Assembly (NCBI GenBank): GCA_025594325.1 | Contig: JANHCV010000001.1 | Coordinates: 682,001-746,000 of the forward strand | Length of the DNA: 64,000 nt | Source: Blastocladiella emersonii ATCC 22665 | Taxonomy: Eukaryota; Blastocladiomycota; Blastocladiomycetes; Blastocladiales; Blastocladiaceae | Reading direction: 5' to 3' | Shown: piece by piece, positions 1 to 10,897 of the stretch | How positions within the stretch are numbered: position 1 is the first letter of the stretch | How the letters are laid out: each line of letters begins with the position of its first letter | The notes under the pieces: model-generated | What the model was told of the DNA's origin: nothing | Database searches by the model: none | The model's input: the letters and a program-made list of their open reading frames with translations, nothing else | Translations under genes and position numbers: made by a program

Positions 1-1
1 C

Positions 2-3000
2 AAGCTCGTCGCCACCACCATCGGCCGCTGGCTCGACAGCCGCGCCGCGCTGCAGCCGCCCGCGCCCTCGTCCATGTCGCAGCTCGACTTCCACGGGCCG
101 ACGCAGGCCCTGACCACCGCCGCGAACATGGACGACCTCGAGTTCCTCCTGCTCGTCGTGATCATGAGCACCGGCGCCGCCGCGCAAAAGGAAATGGCCC
201 GCATCGTGCGCCGCAACATCGCCTCGGGCCGCCTCTCGCCCGCCGTCGTCACGCGCGTCATGAAGCGGTCCTCGGTCGCCCTGCAGGGCTACCAGCCCGC
301 GCTCGAGGCCCTGTTCGAGTCGCTCCTGCGCCGCTCGTTCGCGGTCGGCCGGCCCGCGGGGAACGGCGCCGCGGCGACGAGCGCGGCGCTCACGAGCTAC
401 GGCGGTGTCTCGGTCATGTCCTCGCCCACGGCGTCGTCGCTCGCGCGCGCGCCGCCCGGTGTCGCCGTCGCCGCGCAGATCCTGTACGAGGCCGTGGTCC
501 GGTTCGACCTCGCGTCGCGCCAGAACTGGCTGTGCACGCTCGTGGCGCAGGTCGGCAGCGGGCAGGGCGTGCAGATCGAGGTCGCCCTGCGCGTGCTCAC
601 GGCGCTCGCGGTGCGCCACCGCGACCTCGTCACGCCCTTCGCCATGTTCGTCCGCAGCCTGCGCGATTACCTCGACAACCTCACGGTCGCGCACAAGCGC
701 GCCTACTTCCGCCTCCTCGCGCTGCTCACGCTGCCGAGCGGGCCCGGCGACGCGCAGGTCAGCCCGATGCTCGAAGACCTGTACATCATTTGCCATAAGA
801 TGATCGGGCGGACACAGCCGAGCGATAACGTCACGGGCGCTCTCGCGCTCCTCGCCATCATCGAGCGCCAGATGCACGCGCGCACGCTCGCCCCCTGGGA
901 CCCCGAGCATCGTCTGCAGCAGGTCGAGCACACGCGGACGGCCATCTACCAGGCGGTCGAGCCCGTGATGGGGAAGCCGCCCGTGCTCGCCTTTCTGCTC
1001 TGCTCGCTCGCCGACCTCGTCGCTTCGGGCGCGCTGCACGAGGACGTTATCGAGACGCTCAACATGCTCGCGACCGAGATGTTCAACACGGCCTTCACGC
1101 CGGATGTCGCCCAGCGCCTCTACGATGAACTGACCGGCGCGCCGGGATCGAGCGCAGCGGCGTCATCGTCCAAGGCGTCGGGCGACGACAGCGACACCGA
1201 GATCGCGTCGGCCTCCACGATGTGGCGGCTCAACGACCGCGGCGGCCTCGAGCTCTACCCAAAGGGCACGCCGCTCGGCCACCTGCACCCGCCCGACGCG
1301 TTCGGCCACCAGCGCATGGTGCTCCCGTTCCTGCACCCGTCGTGCGAGTTCCTGGTCCCCATCTTGCGCACGCTGCGCGCGCTGCTCGACCCGCTGCACT
1401 CGACGATCCAGGACCTGTTCGGCGCCGAGGTCGTCTTCACCCGCGGGTACGCCCCCGCGGTCCTCGCGTACCTGCGCGCCACCCTCAACTGGCTCGCCGA
1501 CCTGCGCTCCCACCCGCACGCCGCCTCGTCCATCGCCGAGATCGCCGGCGACGACCGCGTGTTCGGCGCGATCGCTCGCCTCGTCGAGTGCCAGCGCATG
1601 ACCATGGAGATCGACGCGTGCGGCGCCGCGGACGAGTTCGGGCCCGTCGTCGTCGGCGCCGCGCCCCCGTCCGCGGAAAGCGCCGCCGCCGCGGAGAAGG
1701 CGGCGGGCGCGTCCGAGAAAAAGAAACCCAGTCGGCCCGCCGGCCCGCCTAAACCGGCCGGCGCGCTCGGGTCGGGCATGGGCGCCGGGTTCGGCGCCGC
1801 GACCGTCGCCGCCGCCGCCGCGCACGCCGCGGGCCCCGTCCCCGACTGGCTCGCGGCCGTCCGCAAGCAGTGGCCGCTCTCGCCCGCCGTGTTCCTCTGG
1901 CTGCCCAAGATCAACGACCGCGTCCAGTTCCACCGCATCCTCGCCGATTTCTACTACTGGTTGTCGAACCCGCCCGCGACGACCGCGGCGGCGGCTGGTG
2001 GTGATGACGCGGGCGAGGAGACCGTGATCCGCCCGTCCGACACCGCCGGCGCGCTCACGCTCGAGCTCGGCGCCGTGATCGTCGAGGGCCTGTGCCGCCG
2101 CATGGTCGCGCTCGGCCAGCAGCGCGACGCGGGCGACGACGAGCTCGTGCCGGCGCCGCCCGCGCCGCCGAGCTTTGAGCTCGAGCTCGAGGACGACCAC
2201 GACGACGACGCGGACGCGAGCACCGAGGACGGCGACGACAAAAAGAAGAAGAAGAAGGGCAAGAAGCCCGCGGCAGCGGCCAAGAAGACCCCGCGCAGGC
2301 CGGCGCACAGCGGGCACGAGGACCCGAAGCCCGGCGACACCATGGACCTGATCCTGGTGGTCCTGCTGCACCTGTTCGGCCCGCAGACGGACCGCGCGCT
2401 CGCCGACGCGCTCCTGCGCACGCTCGCGCACACGGTGCTCGCGCTGCAGCGCGGCGACGGCGACGACGATGATGGCGAGGCGTTCCCCGCTGGGTTCGCG
2501 GACATGACCGACTACGCGGACCCCGCGCACCTCGACACGATCCTGCAGCACGTCACGGACCTGTTCTCGACGTTCATGACCATGTGGTCCCCGCAGACGG
2601 CCGTCCTCGTGTACCAGCTGATCGTCCGGCTCGTGTCGCTGCACGCGGCCGACGACGAGTCCGCCGCGGCCGGCGATGCGGGCGGTGGCGAATCCATGGC
2701 GACGTCGGCGGGCTCGACGTACGGCGGCGCGGGGTCGGTCCGCACGCGCGCGGGGACCACGACGACGGGCGCGACGGGGATCGCCGGCGCCACCGCAGCC
2801 GCCGCGGCGCAGGTCCCGCGCCGGTTCCACGGCCGCCTGTGCGAGGTGGCGCGCGAGTTCCTCGACTGCAAGAAGTGGACCGGCCTCGACAAGCGGCCCG
2901 AGCCGCTCGAGTATTTCGTCGCGCAGGAGATCGCCATGTCCGACACGCCCATGAACGTGCTGGGCCGGTACGCGGCGTACATGAAGGAGATCGTGCGGAC

Positions 3001-4663
3001 CGGGATGAGCGCCGAGGCGCTCGCCCAGATCGCGGCCAACGACGGCGACGACGAGACGCAGGGGCAGGACCGCGGCGAGGACGAGGCCGAGGACGAGGAG
3101 ACGCAGGTCCAGGGCGACGAGGAGGGCGACGACGAGGCCGCGGCGCGCCGGAGACGGCGCAAGAAGAAGCGGGAGGCTGCCGCGGCGGCCGCCGCCGAGG
3201 AAGACCTCATGTCGACGCAGGAGCTCGACAAGTGCACGCTGCTCAACGCCAACACGCTGCTGCCGTACTACCGCGTGTGCCTGCGCGGGCTCGCCGACCT
3301 GTTCAACGCGATCCCGCTGCGCAGCGAGCTCTCGGAATCCCAGGACTACCCGTTCCTGCTCCGCAACATGGCGATTAACTTTCGCCAGCTCATCGAGATC
3401 GTACGTGGTGTTGCGCGGCGAAGGGAGGGTGGACGATGACGGACTAACAGCGCGACCGCGCGCGCGTGCGTGCAGACCAAGTACCGCGACCAGAAACCGT
3501 TCCTGCGTGCGGCGCTCGCCGAGGGGACGCGGTACCTGCTGTCGTTCATGTCGCGGGCGATGCCGCTGATCGAGGCGCTGTTCGCCGAGAACCCGGTCGA
3601 GATCGCCGACGTGTTTTCGCGGGCGCAGCTCGCGACGCGCCAGCTCAACCAGGTGTGCGCACACACCAAGGTGCTCGGCGACCGCACGCTCATGACGCAC
3701 GTGCCCAAGTGCCGCCGCGCCCTGCAGCAGTACGTCGAGGGCGTGCGCCGCCTGTTCGCCGCGCACGGGTTCAACCGGGCCATCAAGACCCGCACCCTGC
3801 GCCACCGCGACCTCACGGGGAACACGGTCATGACCCAGGTCTACCGCGGCGGCGCCAGCGATGAGGATGACGAGGACGATGAGGAGGAGCGCGACGCCAT
3901 GGACACGGACGGCAGCGACTACGACGACAACCCGCGCCGCCGCCGCAGCAAGGCCAGCAAGAGCGGCAAGGGCAAGCGGCGCGACCTCAACGGCCGCACC
4001 GCGCGCAAGAACCCGGCCGCCGCTGCCGCGGGCAAGAAGGGCGCGGCGGGCGTGGGCGCACGACCCGCCGGCCGGCCCAGCACTCTGGCCGACCGCAAGA
4101 AGGCTCGGCCCCCGACGGTCTCGGTCAACGACGTCATGTACGGCGACGAGGGCGAGGTCGACGAGCTCGACGCCGACAAGGAGGAGGACCACGAGGAGGA
4201 GGAGTCCGCGCAATGCCATGATGACGACGAGGCGACGGAGGAGGAAGCGGAGGAGGAGGAGGAGGGCGCCATGGACGAGGACGCCGGCGAGGCGACCGAG
4301 ATCGACATTGCCGTCGACATTGACGAGCTCGAAGACGTCTTTTCTCAGGCGGTGGTGGCGCGCACGTCGTCGCCGCCGTCCTCGTCGTCGGCAGCAGCGG
4401 GGAAGAAGACGCGCACCCGCAAGCTCATCGACGTCGAGGACGAGGCCGCCGTCGCCATGGGCCCGCCGTCCAAGCGCAGCAAGCCCAACGAGGCGCCGGC
4501 CAAGGCCAAGGCGAACCGGAGCGTCGCCGCCAGCAGCAAGGGCAAGACCGCGGCGGCGGCGGCGGCGCCCGCAAAGGAGAAGCCGCGGGCCAGCAAGCCG
4601 TCGTCGGCGGGCGGGCCGCGGCCCAAGTCGGCCGAGTACATTGACAACAGCGACACCGAGTAG
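2..4663 (+). CDS. FANCD2: Fanconi anaemia group D2 protein (FANCD2), 5'-truncated by window edge
   Basis: The reading frame is open from base 2, so the gene begins before the window; the ATG at 74 is internal. Two exons are seen, 2..3400 and 3476..4663, with a 75-nt phase-0 intron (GTACGT donor, ACTAAC branch, TGCAG acceptor), giving about 1528 residues. FANCD2 pairs with FANCI as a DNA clamp in interstrand-crosslink repair and is switched on by monoubiquitination. Family blocks recognised are the helical segment ending in LRDYLDNL (about 650-680), the HKMIG segment (about 793-810), and the post-intron block with RQLNQVCAHTKVLGDRT, HVPKCRR and LRHRDLTG that marks the FANCD2 C-terminus. The tail after about 3850 is acidic and lysine-rich and probably disordered, as in animal FANCD2. 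Acidic or Lys-rich low-complexity inserts interrupt the middle (2170-2290, 3040-3200). The residue aligned with the human ubiquitin-acceptor lysine reads as arginine (653-655). Convergent with CBP4, 59 bp apart. Confidence 0.9.
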
Positions 4664-4722
4664 CGCGTGACGGAGAGACGGGTGATATATCAATAGCTTT
4701 CTCTGAGACACGGCGCGGCCTC

Positions 4723-5050
4723 CTACTTGCGCTGGATGTCGGACAGCCCGCGCACATCCTATGCCGCGAGCGAGTGAGCAAGCGAACTGGAGCCACTGCG
4801 AGTGATACAGACGCACCCACACGGGCCGGTCGCTCTGCGCGTTCTCCTTGATGACGGCCATGAGGCGCGCGCTCTCGTTCTTGAGGGCGTCGCCGTGCTC
4901 GAGGCGCTCGACCTGGCGCTGCAGGTCCTTGGACATGTTTTTGCGCAGCGACTCCTCGGTCGGCACCGTGTACTCGAGCAGCAGCACGCCGAGCCCGATG
5001 ATGCCGCCGCCCCACACGAGCGACTTGACGAGCTTGGACTGCGTCGACAT
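4723..5050 (-). CDS. CBP4: Cbp4/UQCC3-like cytochrome bc1 complex assembly factor
   Basis: Two exons, complement(join(4723..4758, 4817..5050)), joined by a 58-nt phase-0 intron (GTGCGT donor, CATAG acceptor), encode 89 residues. Reading through the intron would give an implausible Cys/Arg-rich tail, whereas splicing gives a short basic end, DVRGLSDIQRK. Cbp4 is a small inner-mitochondrial-membrane protein that binds newly made cytochrome b during complex III assembly. Visible hallmarks are one hydrophobic segment at about residues 11-26 (LVWGGGIIGLGVLLLE), immediately followed by the Y-T-x-PTEE motif typical of Cbp4, then a charged coiled-coil-like helix. The start at 5050 gives the usual Cbp4 N-terminus, with few residues before the membrane segment. 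Divergent from the EI24-like gene, with about 280 bp between the starts. Confidence 0.82.
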
Positions 5051-5328
5051 GATGGATGAGATGCAAGAGGTTAGGGGTGTGCTGCGTCGCTGTGCTGCAT
5101 GGGGTGCGTGACGCGTCGTCGTCGTGTTGACTTGGCAGCAGGCGCGCGCGCCGATCGCGCGATGAACGGACGTGAGCGGCGTGAGCGCGGCGCACGCGTG
5201 GGATGCGACGGGTGGCTGAAGCACCGGTCCCTCAACGACGAGGATGGCCGTGCTCTCGCTCTCGCTCCCGCAACGACATCCACTGCAACGTAGACGTATC
5301 GCCCGAGCGAGAGGGCGCAACTGAAACC

Positions 5329-6367
5329 ATGCTATCGACGACCTACGCCATCCAGGGCCTGCTGTACTTCCTCGCGCACCCGTCACTGTGGATGGTGGCT
5401 CTGTGCCCGTTCCTGCTGGTCATCGTGTGCAGCATCGGCGCGACGCTGGCCATCTTCCTGCTGGCGTACCCGGCGCAGGCGCTGCTGCTCATCAAGTACG
5501 CCGGGTGGTCGCCGGGCGTCGCGTGGCCCGTCACCTTCATCTTCGCCATCCTCGAGACGGCGCTCGCCTCGCTCATCCTGTTCGCCGCGCTGCCGCCCGC
5601 CTACCTCGACGTCATCTTCCGCAAGACGCTGCTGATGCGCGGTGGGCGTGCCGCCGAGCTCATCCGCCGCCAGGCCGACGGCGAGGACGTCGGCGCCAGC
5701 TGCGCGTCCAACTGCGGCGCGTGCTTCCGTGTGTCTATCCTCCTGCGCATCTCCGTCGCTATCATCACCTTCCCGATCCACGCCGTCCCCGTCCTCGGCA
5801 CGCTCGCCTGGATCTACCTAAAGTACGCGTCCTTGTTTCGCGACTACGGGAGGAGCAACTGACCTCGAGCTCCCCCGTGTAGCGGCATCCTCCTGACGTG
5901 GGAGTACCAGCAGTCGTGGTTCGACCTGTACGGCGCGGGCTTCGCCGTGCAGAAGCGCTACATCAAGAGCCACTTTGGCTGGTACTCGGGTGCCGGCATG
6001 CTCGGTACGCGTGCTTCCCGAGCCGCAACAACACGTCGCTTACCCTCACCGCCCACTCACACTCACTATTCGCACGCACGCTAGCCCAAGCGCTCGAAAT
6101 GATCCCCATGGTCAACTGGATCTTCTGCTGGAGCAGTACGCTTCCTCCCGTGCCTCGGCTTGGTCCATCGTACTTCACCAACTCACCTCACGCTCGCTGA
6201 TACGTCTAGACGCTGTAGGAGCGGCGCTAATGGTGCACGACCTAGAAGAGGCCGGGCTGTTCCCGCAGGCCCTCGCGGACACCACGTCCAACGCGCACCT
6301 GTACGGCGCGACCGCCACGGCGCAGTCGTCGGCCGATTCGCTGCCCGCCCCGTCGAGCCGCGCCTGA
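5329..6367 (+). CDS. EI24/CysZ-superfamily membrane protein (Lds1/Rrt8-like)
   Basis: Four exons (5329..5822, 5883..6004, 6085..6135, 6210..6367) with three introns of 60, 80 and 74 nt, all with GTACGC donors, give 274 residues. The protein has several hydrophobic helices: two long ones near residues 22-60, one near 65-90, one around residue 140, and further segments near MIPMVNWIFCWSS in exon 3. This arrangement, with YLKYNGILLTWEYQQSWF and IPMVNWIFCW blocks, matches the EI24 domain of fungal lipid-droplet/outer-spore-wall proteins (Lds1, Lds2, Rrt8) and related etoposide-induced 2.4 proteins. Family members sit in ER or lipid-droplet membranes; their biochemical role is poorly known. The C-terminal 40 residues are Ser/Ala-rich and polar. 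The 5329 ATG is chosen over the upstream in-frame start at 5203 because the extension is basic low complexity lying in the probable promoter. Confidence 0.72.
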
Positions 6368-6448
6368 TTCGCAGCGTATCTCTCGCCGTCACACTCGCAA
6401 TTGTAACTAATGAATGTTGTATCGCACTCGGTCGATCCCACCACACTA

Positions 6449-8844
6449 TCACTTGTGTCGCGGTTTCTTGGCCAGCGGTTCTTGGAGACTTGGTCCCGCG
6501 GACACCCTATACACACGCGCGCGCAAGTGAGCCTTTTCGCTTCGCATCAACCTCGCGAACATGAGAAACGTACGGCCGGTTGCCCTCGGTCAGCAGAATA
6601 CCCGGCGCGCCGACCACCTTCTGTCGCTCGAGCATGGCCGTGGTGAGGTCCGCGAGCCGGTCGCCCGACGCCATCTGCTCCTGGCGCCGCCGCTCCTCGT
6701 CCTTGCGCGCAATCTTCTCCTGCTTGTTCTTGCCGCCCTTGCGCCCGTGGAACGGGTGCGACAGCTCCTTGTACGCCTACACACACATGCACGATCGTGT
6801 CAGTCCCTCGTCCACCATTTTGAGACAGCGCGCGAACGTACCTCCTTGGCCGTGAGCAACCGGCCCTGCGCGTTGTAGTGCTCGATGACGACGTTGGGCT
6901 TGTAGTTCTTGAGCCGCTCCGCCATGTCCTCGGGCTTGCGCTTGTTCGTTTTGGCCTTGCCGCCGCCAGCACCCGCCGTCGCGTTCTGCTCCCACTGCTG
7001 CCGCGCCTGGTACTCGCGCTCACGCGCCGCCCGGTCCGCATCCACCACGTCGAGCGCGCCGCGCTTGCGGAACAGCTCCATGGCCGCGCCCAGGCCCTTG
7101 TTGAGCACGGGCTCCTCCTCGAGCGGGTTGTGCTGGTCGTCAGCGTCGTCGGCTTCGTCGGTGTGCTCCTGCTTGATGGTGGTCGACGCGGGCTCCGTCT
7201 TGAGCAGGATCGCGTCGACCTCGTCGAGCTCCATGTCGTCGTCGACGGCAGCAGCAGCAGCTTGCGCAGCATCGTGCTCGCGCTTGATCTTGACCTCGGC
7301 CTCGTGCGCCGCGGCGTCGGCCGCCGCCGTGTCGATGCTGCGCACAAACTCGGTCGTCGCGTCGAACACGAGCGTCCCATCCTCGTCGGCCGCGTCGCCG
7401 TCCACGTCCATGTCGTTGGTCGGCGTGGCCGCGGCGTTGCGCTCGAGGTCCAGGGCAACCTCGTCGACGCTCGGCAGCGCCTTGGCGCGGCGGCGCACGG
7501 CGCGGGCGCGCGTCGCGGTCAGCATCGACTGCAGGTCGTCGTCGTCGACGAAGCTCGTGGTCGCCGACTCGCTGAAGTCGCGGTCGCGGTTCGTCACTAC
7601 GGCGTCGGTGATGGCGTCCGGGTCGAGCTTGGTGCGGCGCTGGTTCTTCTTGGACTTTTTCTAGCGGAGTCGGCGAGGGGGGCGGGGTGAGTGGTTGGAG
7701 GTGCGGGCGATGGGCGCGAGGGAGCGCGTACCTTCTTCTTGATGGTCATCTCGGACGCGGACTTGAAGTCGTCGATCTGCTTCTGCTCTACACTCGCACC
7801 ACACCTTGTCAGTTTGAGCTCGCCGATCCGCGCAGCATCCGCAAAACACGTACTTTCGTACTCGAGCGATAGCGCCTTGGCCTCGAGCATCTCCTCGGCG
7901 GTAGGCTGCTCACCCTTGACGATCTGGGCGCCGTCCTCGCCGAGCACGTAGCGGCGCGCGGGCGCCTTGGCCTTGCCGCTGACCTCGTCGATGAACTCGT
8001 CGTACTGCGCGAGCACGCCGCGGCGCGCGGGCGCGGCGGAGCCCATGGTCATGGTCTCGAGCTCGTCGTCGTCGTAGCCCGAGTAGCCCGGACGCTTCGA
8101 CTTGGCGGCCAGCGCCTCGCGCGCCTTCTCGACGTCGCGCAGAGTCGCGTTCTCGAGCTCGTCCTCGCCGTCTACACGCCCGAGGAGAGGTGAGCGTGGT
8201 CTGAGTCGGGATGGGTGAGGAATGCGTACCGTCCAGCACGCCCGTGTCCTTGAGCGTAAGAATCATCTCCTGCCCCTCGACGAGATCCGCCTCGAGATCG
8301 TGCGCGACCGAGAGCCCCGCGAGGTCGCGCGCCGTGTACTCCTCCTCATCTCCGCCGCTCACTGCTGCCGTCGCGCGCGCCTTCCACCTCCGCTTCGCCG
8401 CGGCGGCCGCGCTCTCAGAAACCGACTCGGCCTCCTCGATCGTCGCGCGCGTGCGCGCCGCCATCGCCTTCTGGCGGGCGACCCACGCGGCGGCGTCCTC
8501 GTCGGCCTCGCCGTCACCAAGCGTGGCGCCGACGAGCGTCTCGCGCAGCTTGCGGCGGTTGCGCGACCGCTCGAGCCGTTTCGCGACCTCGGCGGCCTCG
8601 CGCGTGCGCGCCGCGGTCGTCGACTGCGCGGCAAAGTTGGCGGCTGCGCGCACGTCTGCGTCCGAGCTCGTCAGGACCAGGGGTTTCAGGCCCAGGCTCG
8701 CGCGAAGCTTGTTGGTCTCCTCGACCGACAGGGAGATCTCGACTTGCGCTTCGGCGCCGTCTAGACGCGCGGATGGCGGTTGTCAGAGAAAGGGGCGGTT
8801 GGGCCGCGAGGGGCTGATGCATTACCGTGCTCGAGATGATCCAT
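6449..8844 (-). CDS. SART1: SART1/Snu66 family U4/U6.U5 tri-snRNP protein
   Basis: Seven exons: complement(6449..6506, 6574..6776, 6842..7660, 7732..7787, 7854..8171, 8230..8760, 8826..8844). The introns are 58-71 nt; five of six have GTACGY donors and the first has GTAATG. The product is 667 residues. Snu66/SART1 is a structural component of the spliceosomal tri-snRNP, acting in the nucleus. Diagnostic features are the N-terminal ISLSVEETNKLRASLGL block, KRPGYSGYDDDELET, the Q-Y-DEFIDE segment, KKSKKNQRR, and the C-terminal AYKELSHPFHGRKGGKNK block followed by the GDRLADLTTAMLERQ region. The start exon is only 19 nt (MDHLEH). The last exon is uncertain: splicing from 6573 to 6507 ends the protein in AKKPRHK, while retention of that intron ends it at a TAG at 6507-6509. 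The spliced form is preferred because the donor matches its neighbours. Convergent with the EI24-like gene. Confidence 0.88.
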
Positions 8845-9328
8845 GGTGGGTGATTCAAAGACGTTGCTGCAAGTTGGACAACTTGGCAAGCGACGGGGTC
8901 AAGGATCGCGAGGAGGAGAGAGGTCGGATGACTTGGCGGGTCGGTGCCGGCTTGTTCGCCGAGCGCGCCGTCTGCGGCTCCTTCTCTCCCCGCGTGCAAG
9001 ATGATACATCATGTAACTTGGACGATTATTCCGGAACAACCTGATGCAGCTGTCGATCTCTATGCCATGTGCTACTTTGCTGTCGACGGGATGCCGCGAC
9101 GCACCGTCGCGCTCGAGGCGAAGGGCGTCGAGGGGAAGGACCTCGCTGTTGCCGCCTGAGCGCTCTCATGTGCTCCGCCTCGGCGCTTCCGATGTTCACC
9201 ATGTTAGCTTCATGTTGGTCTCTCAGAATGACATGAGGGGACCCGGTGTCGCGCCCGTCAACGCGGTTGACTCGCCGTTGAACGCTCAGACCTGAGGTTC
9301 CACGCCATTTCTCAATCGAATCCGTACA
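8845..9328. other. Intergenic, 5' region of SART1 and 3' region of ankyrin-like gene
   Basis: About 480 bp between the SART1 start codon and the stop of the next minus-strand gene. Only short overlapping open frames occur and none resembles a protein family. No RNA gene or repeat was recognised. Confidence 0.5.
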
Positions 9329-10510
9329 TCATCGACCGAGCGCACCGCCAACCATCGTAATCGCGCCCGTATACGGCGACCGGGCCATGAACCGGAGCCC
9401 CGACCGCGCCCACCACTCGAACGCCTCGGGGCACCGGCCATCGAGCCGCCCGGGCATCTCGGGCGCGTACTTGAGCTCGAGCCCCGAGTGCAGCCACCAG
9501 TCGAGCACCGCGATCTGCCCGTTGCGCGATGCGAGGTCGAGCGCCGACTCGTCGTACTCGAACTTGAGGTCCGCTTGCGCGCGCCACCACTCGAGCACGT
9601 CGACGCTGCCGTACCGCGACGCGAGAGTGAGGATCCGCGCCGGCTTGTACTCGATCGTGATCCCGCTCGCGCGCCACCACTCGAGGATGCGGACCTGGTT
9701 GAGCTGCGCCGCGTTCTCGAGAATCTGCCGGCGCCACGCCGTGCACGTTTCCGTGCGCAGCAGCCAGTCGAGGACGTGCACATGGCCGCGCAACGCCGCT
9801 TCCTCGGCTCCCTCGGCCACCACGTCGTTCCGCGGATACGACCCGGCGTCCATCCACCACTGCAGCACGCCGACGTGCCCGTTCACGCACGCGCCGCGGA
9901 ACGCTGCGCTTGGGTACCGCAGCTGCCGCGCGCCCGCGTACTCGCGCCACCACTCGAGCACCGCGATCTGCCCCGCGGACGACGCCTGGACGAGCGCCTC
10001 GGCCGTGAAAGTGAACGGGAGCCCGCTTCGCTGCCACCACTCGAGCACCGCGGTATGCCCCTGCGCGCTCGCGATGCTGAGCACGTCGTCCGAGTGCGCG
10101 ACCGCGAGCCCCGAGCCCATCCACCAGTCGAGCACGTGCGTGCGGCCCGCGAAACACGCGCGGTCGATGGCGCGCGCGCCGTACTTGAGCTCGAGCCCCG
10201 AGCACAGCCACCAGTCGAGGACGTGCGTGTGCCCGTGCTCGCACGCGAGATCGATGGGCTCCTCGTCGTAATGCAGCGGCAGCTTGGCGTCAAACCGCCA
10301 CCAGCACAGCGCCGCGAGGTTGCCGCGGCCCGACGCCTGGTGCAGCGAGCACCACGGCAGCTGTGGGATCACGGCGCGCTGGACGACAACCGACGTCTTG
10401 GGCAGCACGTAGAGGTAGTTGAGCAGGTGCGCGAACGGCTGCGGTGAACGCGCCGCGAAGACGAGGATGCGCTCGAGGATGCTGGTCGGGAAATCGGCTG
10501 GGCTGGTCAT
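9329..10510 (-). CDS. Ankyrin-like 'VLDWW' repeat protein
   Basis: Single-exon gene, 393 residues from the ATG at 10510. The frame is open further upstream, but that region is Arg/Pro-rich and the MTSPADFP start is followed at once by a recognisable N-terminal domain. Residues 1-60 (FPTSILERILVFAAR...) look like an F-box-type helix block. The rest is about ten units of roughly 33 residues, each with a core of the form (H/A)VL(D/E)WW..SGL followed by a short helix and an A...G spacer (examples: HVLDWWLCSGLELKY, AVLEWWQRSGLPF, RILEWWRASGI). The helix-turn-helix spacing is ankyrin-like, although canonical TPLH motifs are missing. Such repeats normally form protein-binding solenoids. No catalytic residues are evident. 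A role as a substrate-binding adaptor is inference only. Confidence 0.75.
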   Translation of the reverse strand: MTSPADFPTSILERILVFAARSPQPFAHLLNYLYVLPKTSVVVQRAVIPQLPWCSLHQASGRGNLAALCWWRFDAKLPLHYDEEPIDLACEHGHTHVLDWWLCSGLELKYGARAIDRACFAGRTHVLDWWMGSGLAVAHSDDVLSIASAQGHTAVLEWWQRSGLPFTFTAEALVQASSAGQIAVLEWWREYAGARQLRYPSAAFRGACVNGHVGVLQWWMDAGSYPRNDVVAEGAEEAALRGHVHVLDWLLRTETCTAWRRQILENAAQLNQVRILEWWRASGITIEYKPARILTLASRYGSVDVLEWWRAQADLKFEYDESALDLASRNGQIAVLDWWLHSGLELKYAPEMPGRLDGRCPEAFEWWARSGLRFMARSPYTGAITMVGGALGR

Positions 10511-10897
10511 TTTGGTTGAACTGCTTGCATTCGTACGGCGTCGCGGGGTGCTTGGATCGACTGGCGGCGGTTGGCCCTCATTTGTACGCGCCCTGAACGT
10601 TACTGTTCGCGCGCGTGCGATCCAAGTCACTGCCCCTCGTGTGCTGCGCGCCGTGGGAAATGGGAGATAAGCCGCACCGTAAACCGCAGTCAACCGCGAA
10701 ACCAGGGGTTCTGGCGGAACTGGCTCCGTGTTTCGAAAGCATGTGATCACGCGTCGTTCAATTTCCCTCAAGGTTCGCAACGCGGGAAAACGAGCGCGCC
10801 GCATCATCGAAAACCTTCATCTATTGTCTTAACCGGACATACACGCTTCTACCATTCCAGTCTTAACTCGGCGAGGACCTCTGCGGCGCCAGGCAGA
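10511..10897. other. Intergenic, no gene seen
   Basis: About 390 bp between the ankyrin-like gene start and the truncated METNE copy. It lies where exon B of METNE copy 1 would be expected, but no matching frame was found on the minus strand, so that exon appears to be lost. Confidence 0.45.

Noticed and set aside
5203-5328. Upstream in-frame start for the EI24-like gene
   Set aside because: It would add a basic low-complexity leader in what is probably the shared promoter with CBP4.
1163-5386. 1407-codon open frame on the minus strand opposite FANCD2
   Set aside because: It is the antisense shadow of a GC-rich gene (Arg/Leu/Val-rich, no domain). Only its first part, 4723-5050, contains a real gene (CBP4), which needs an intron.
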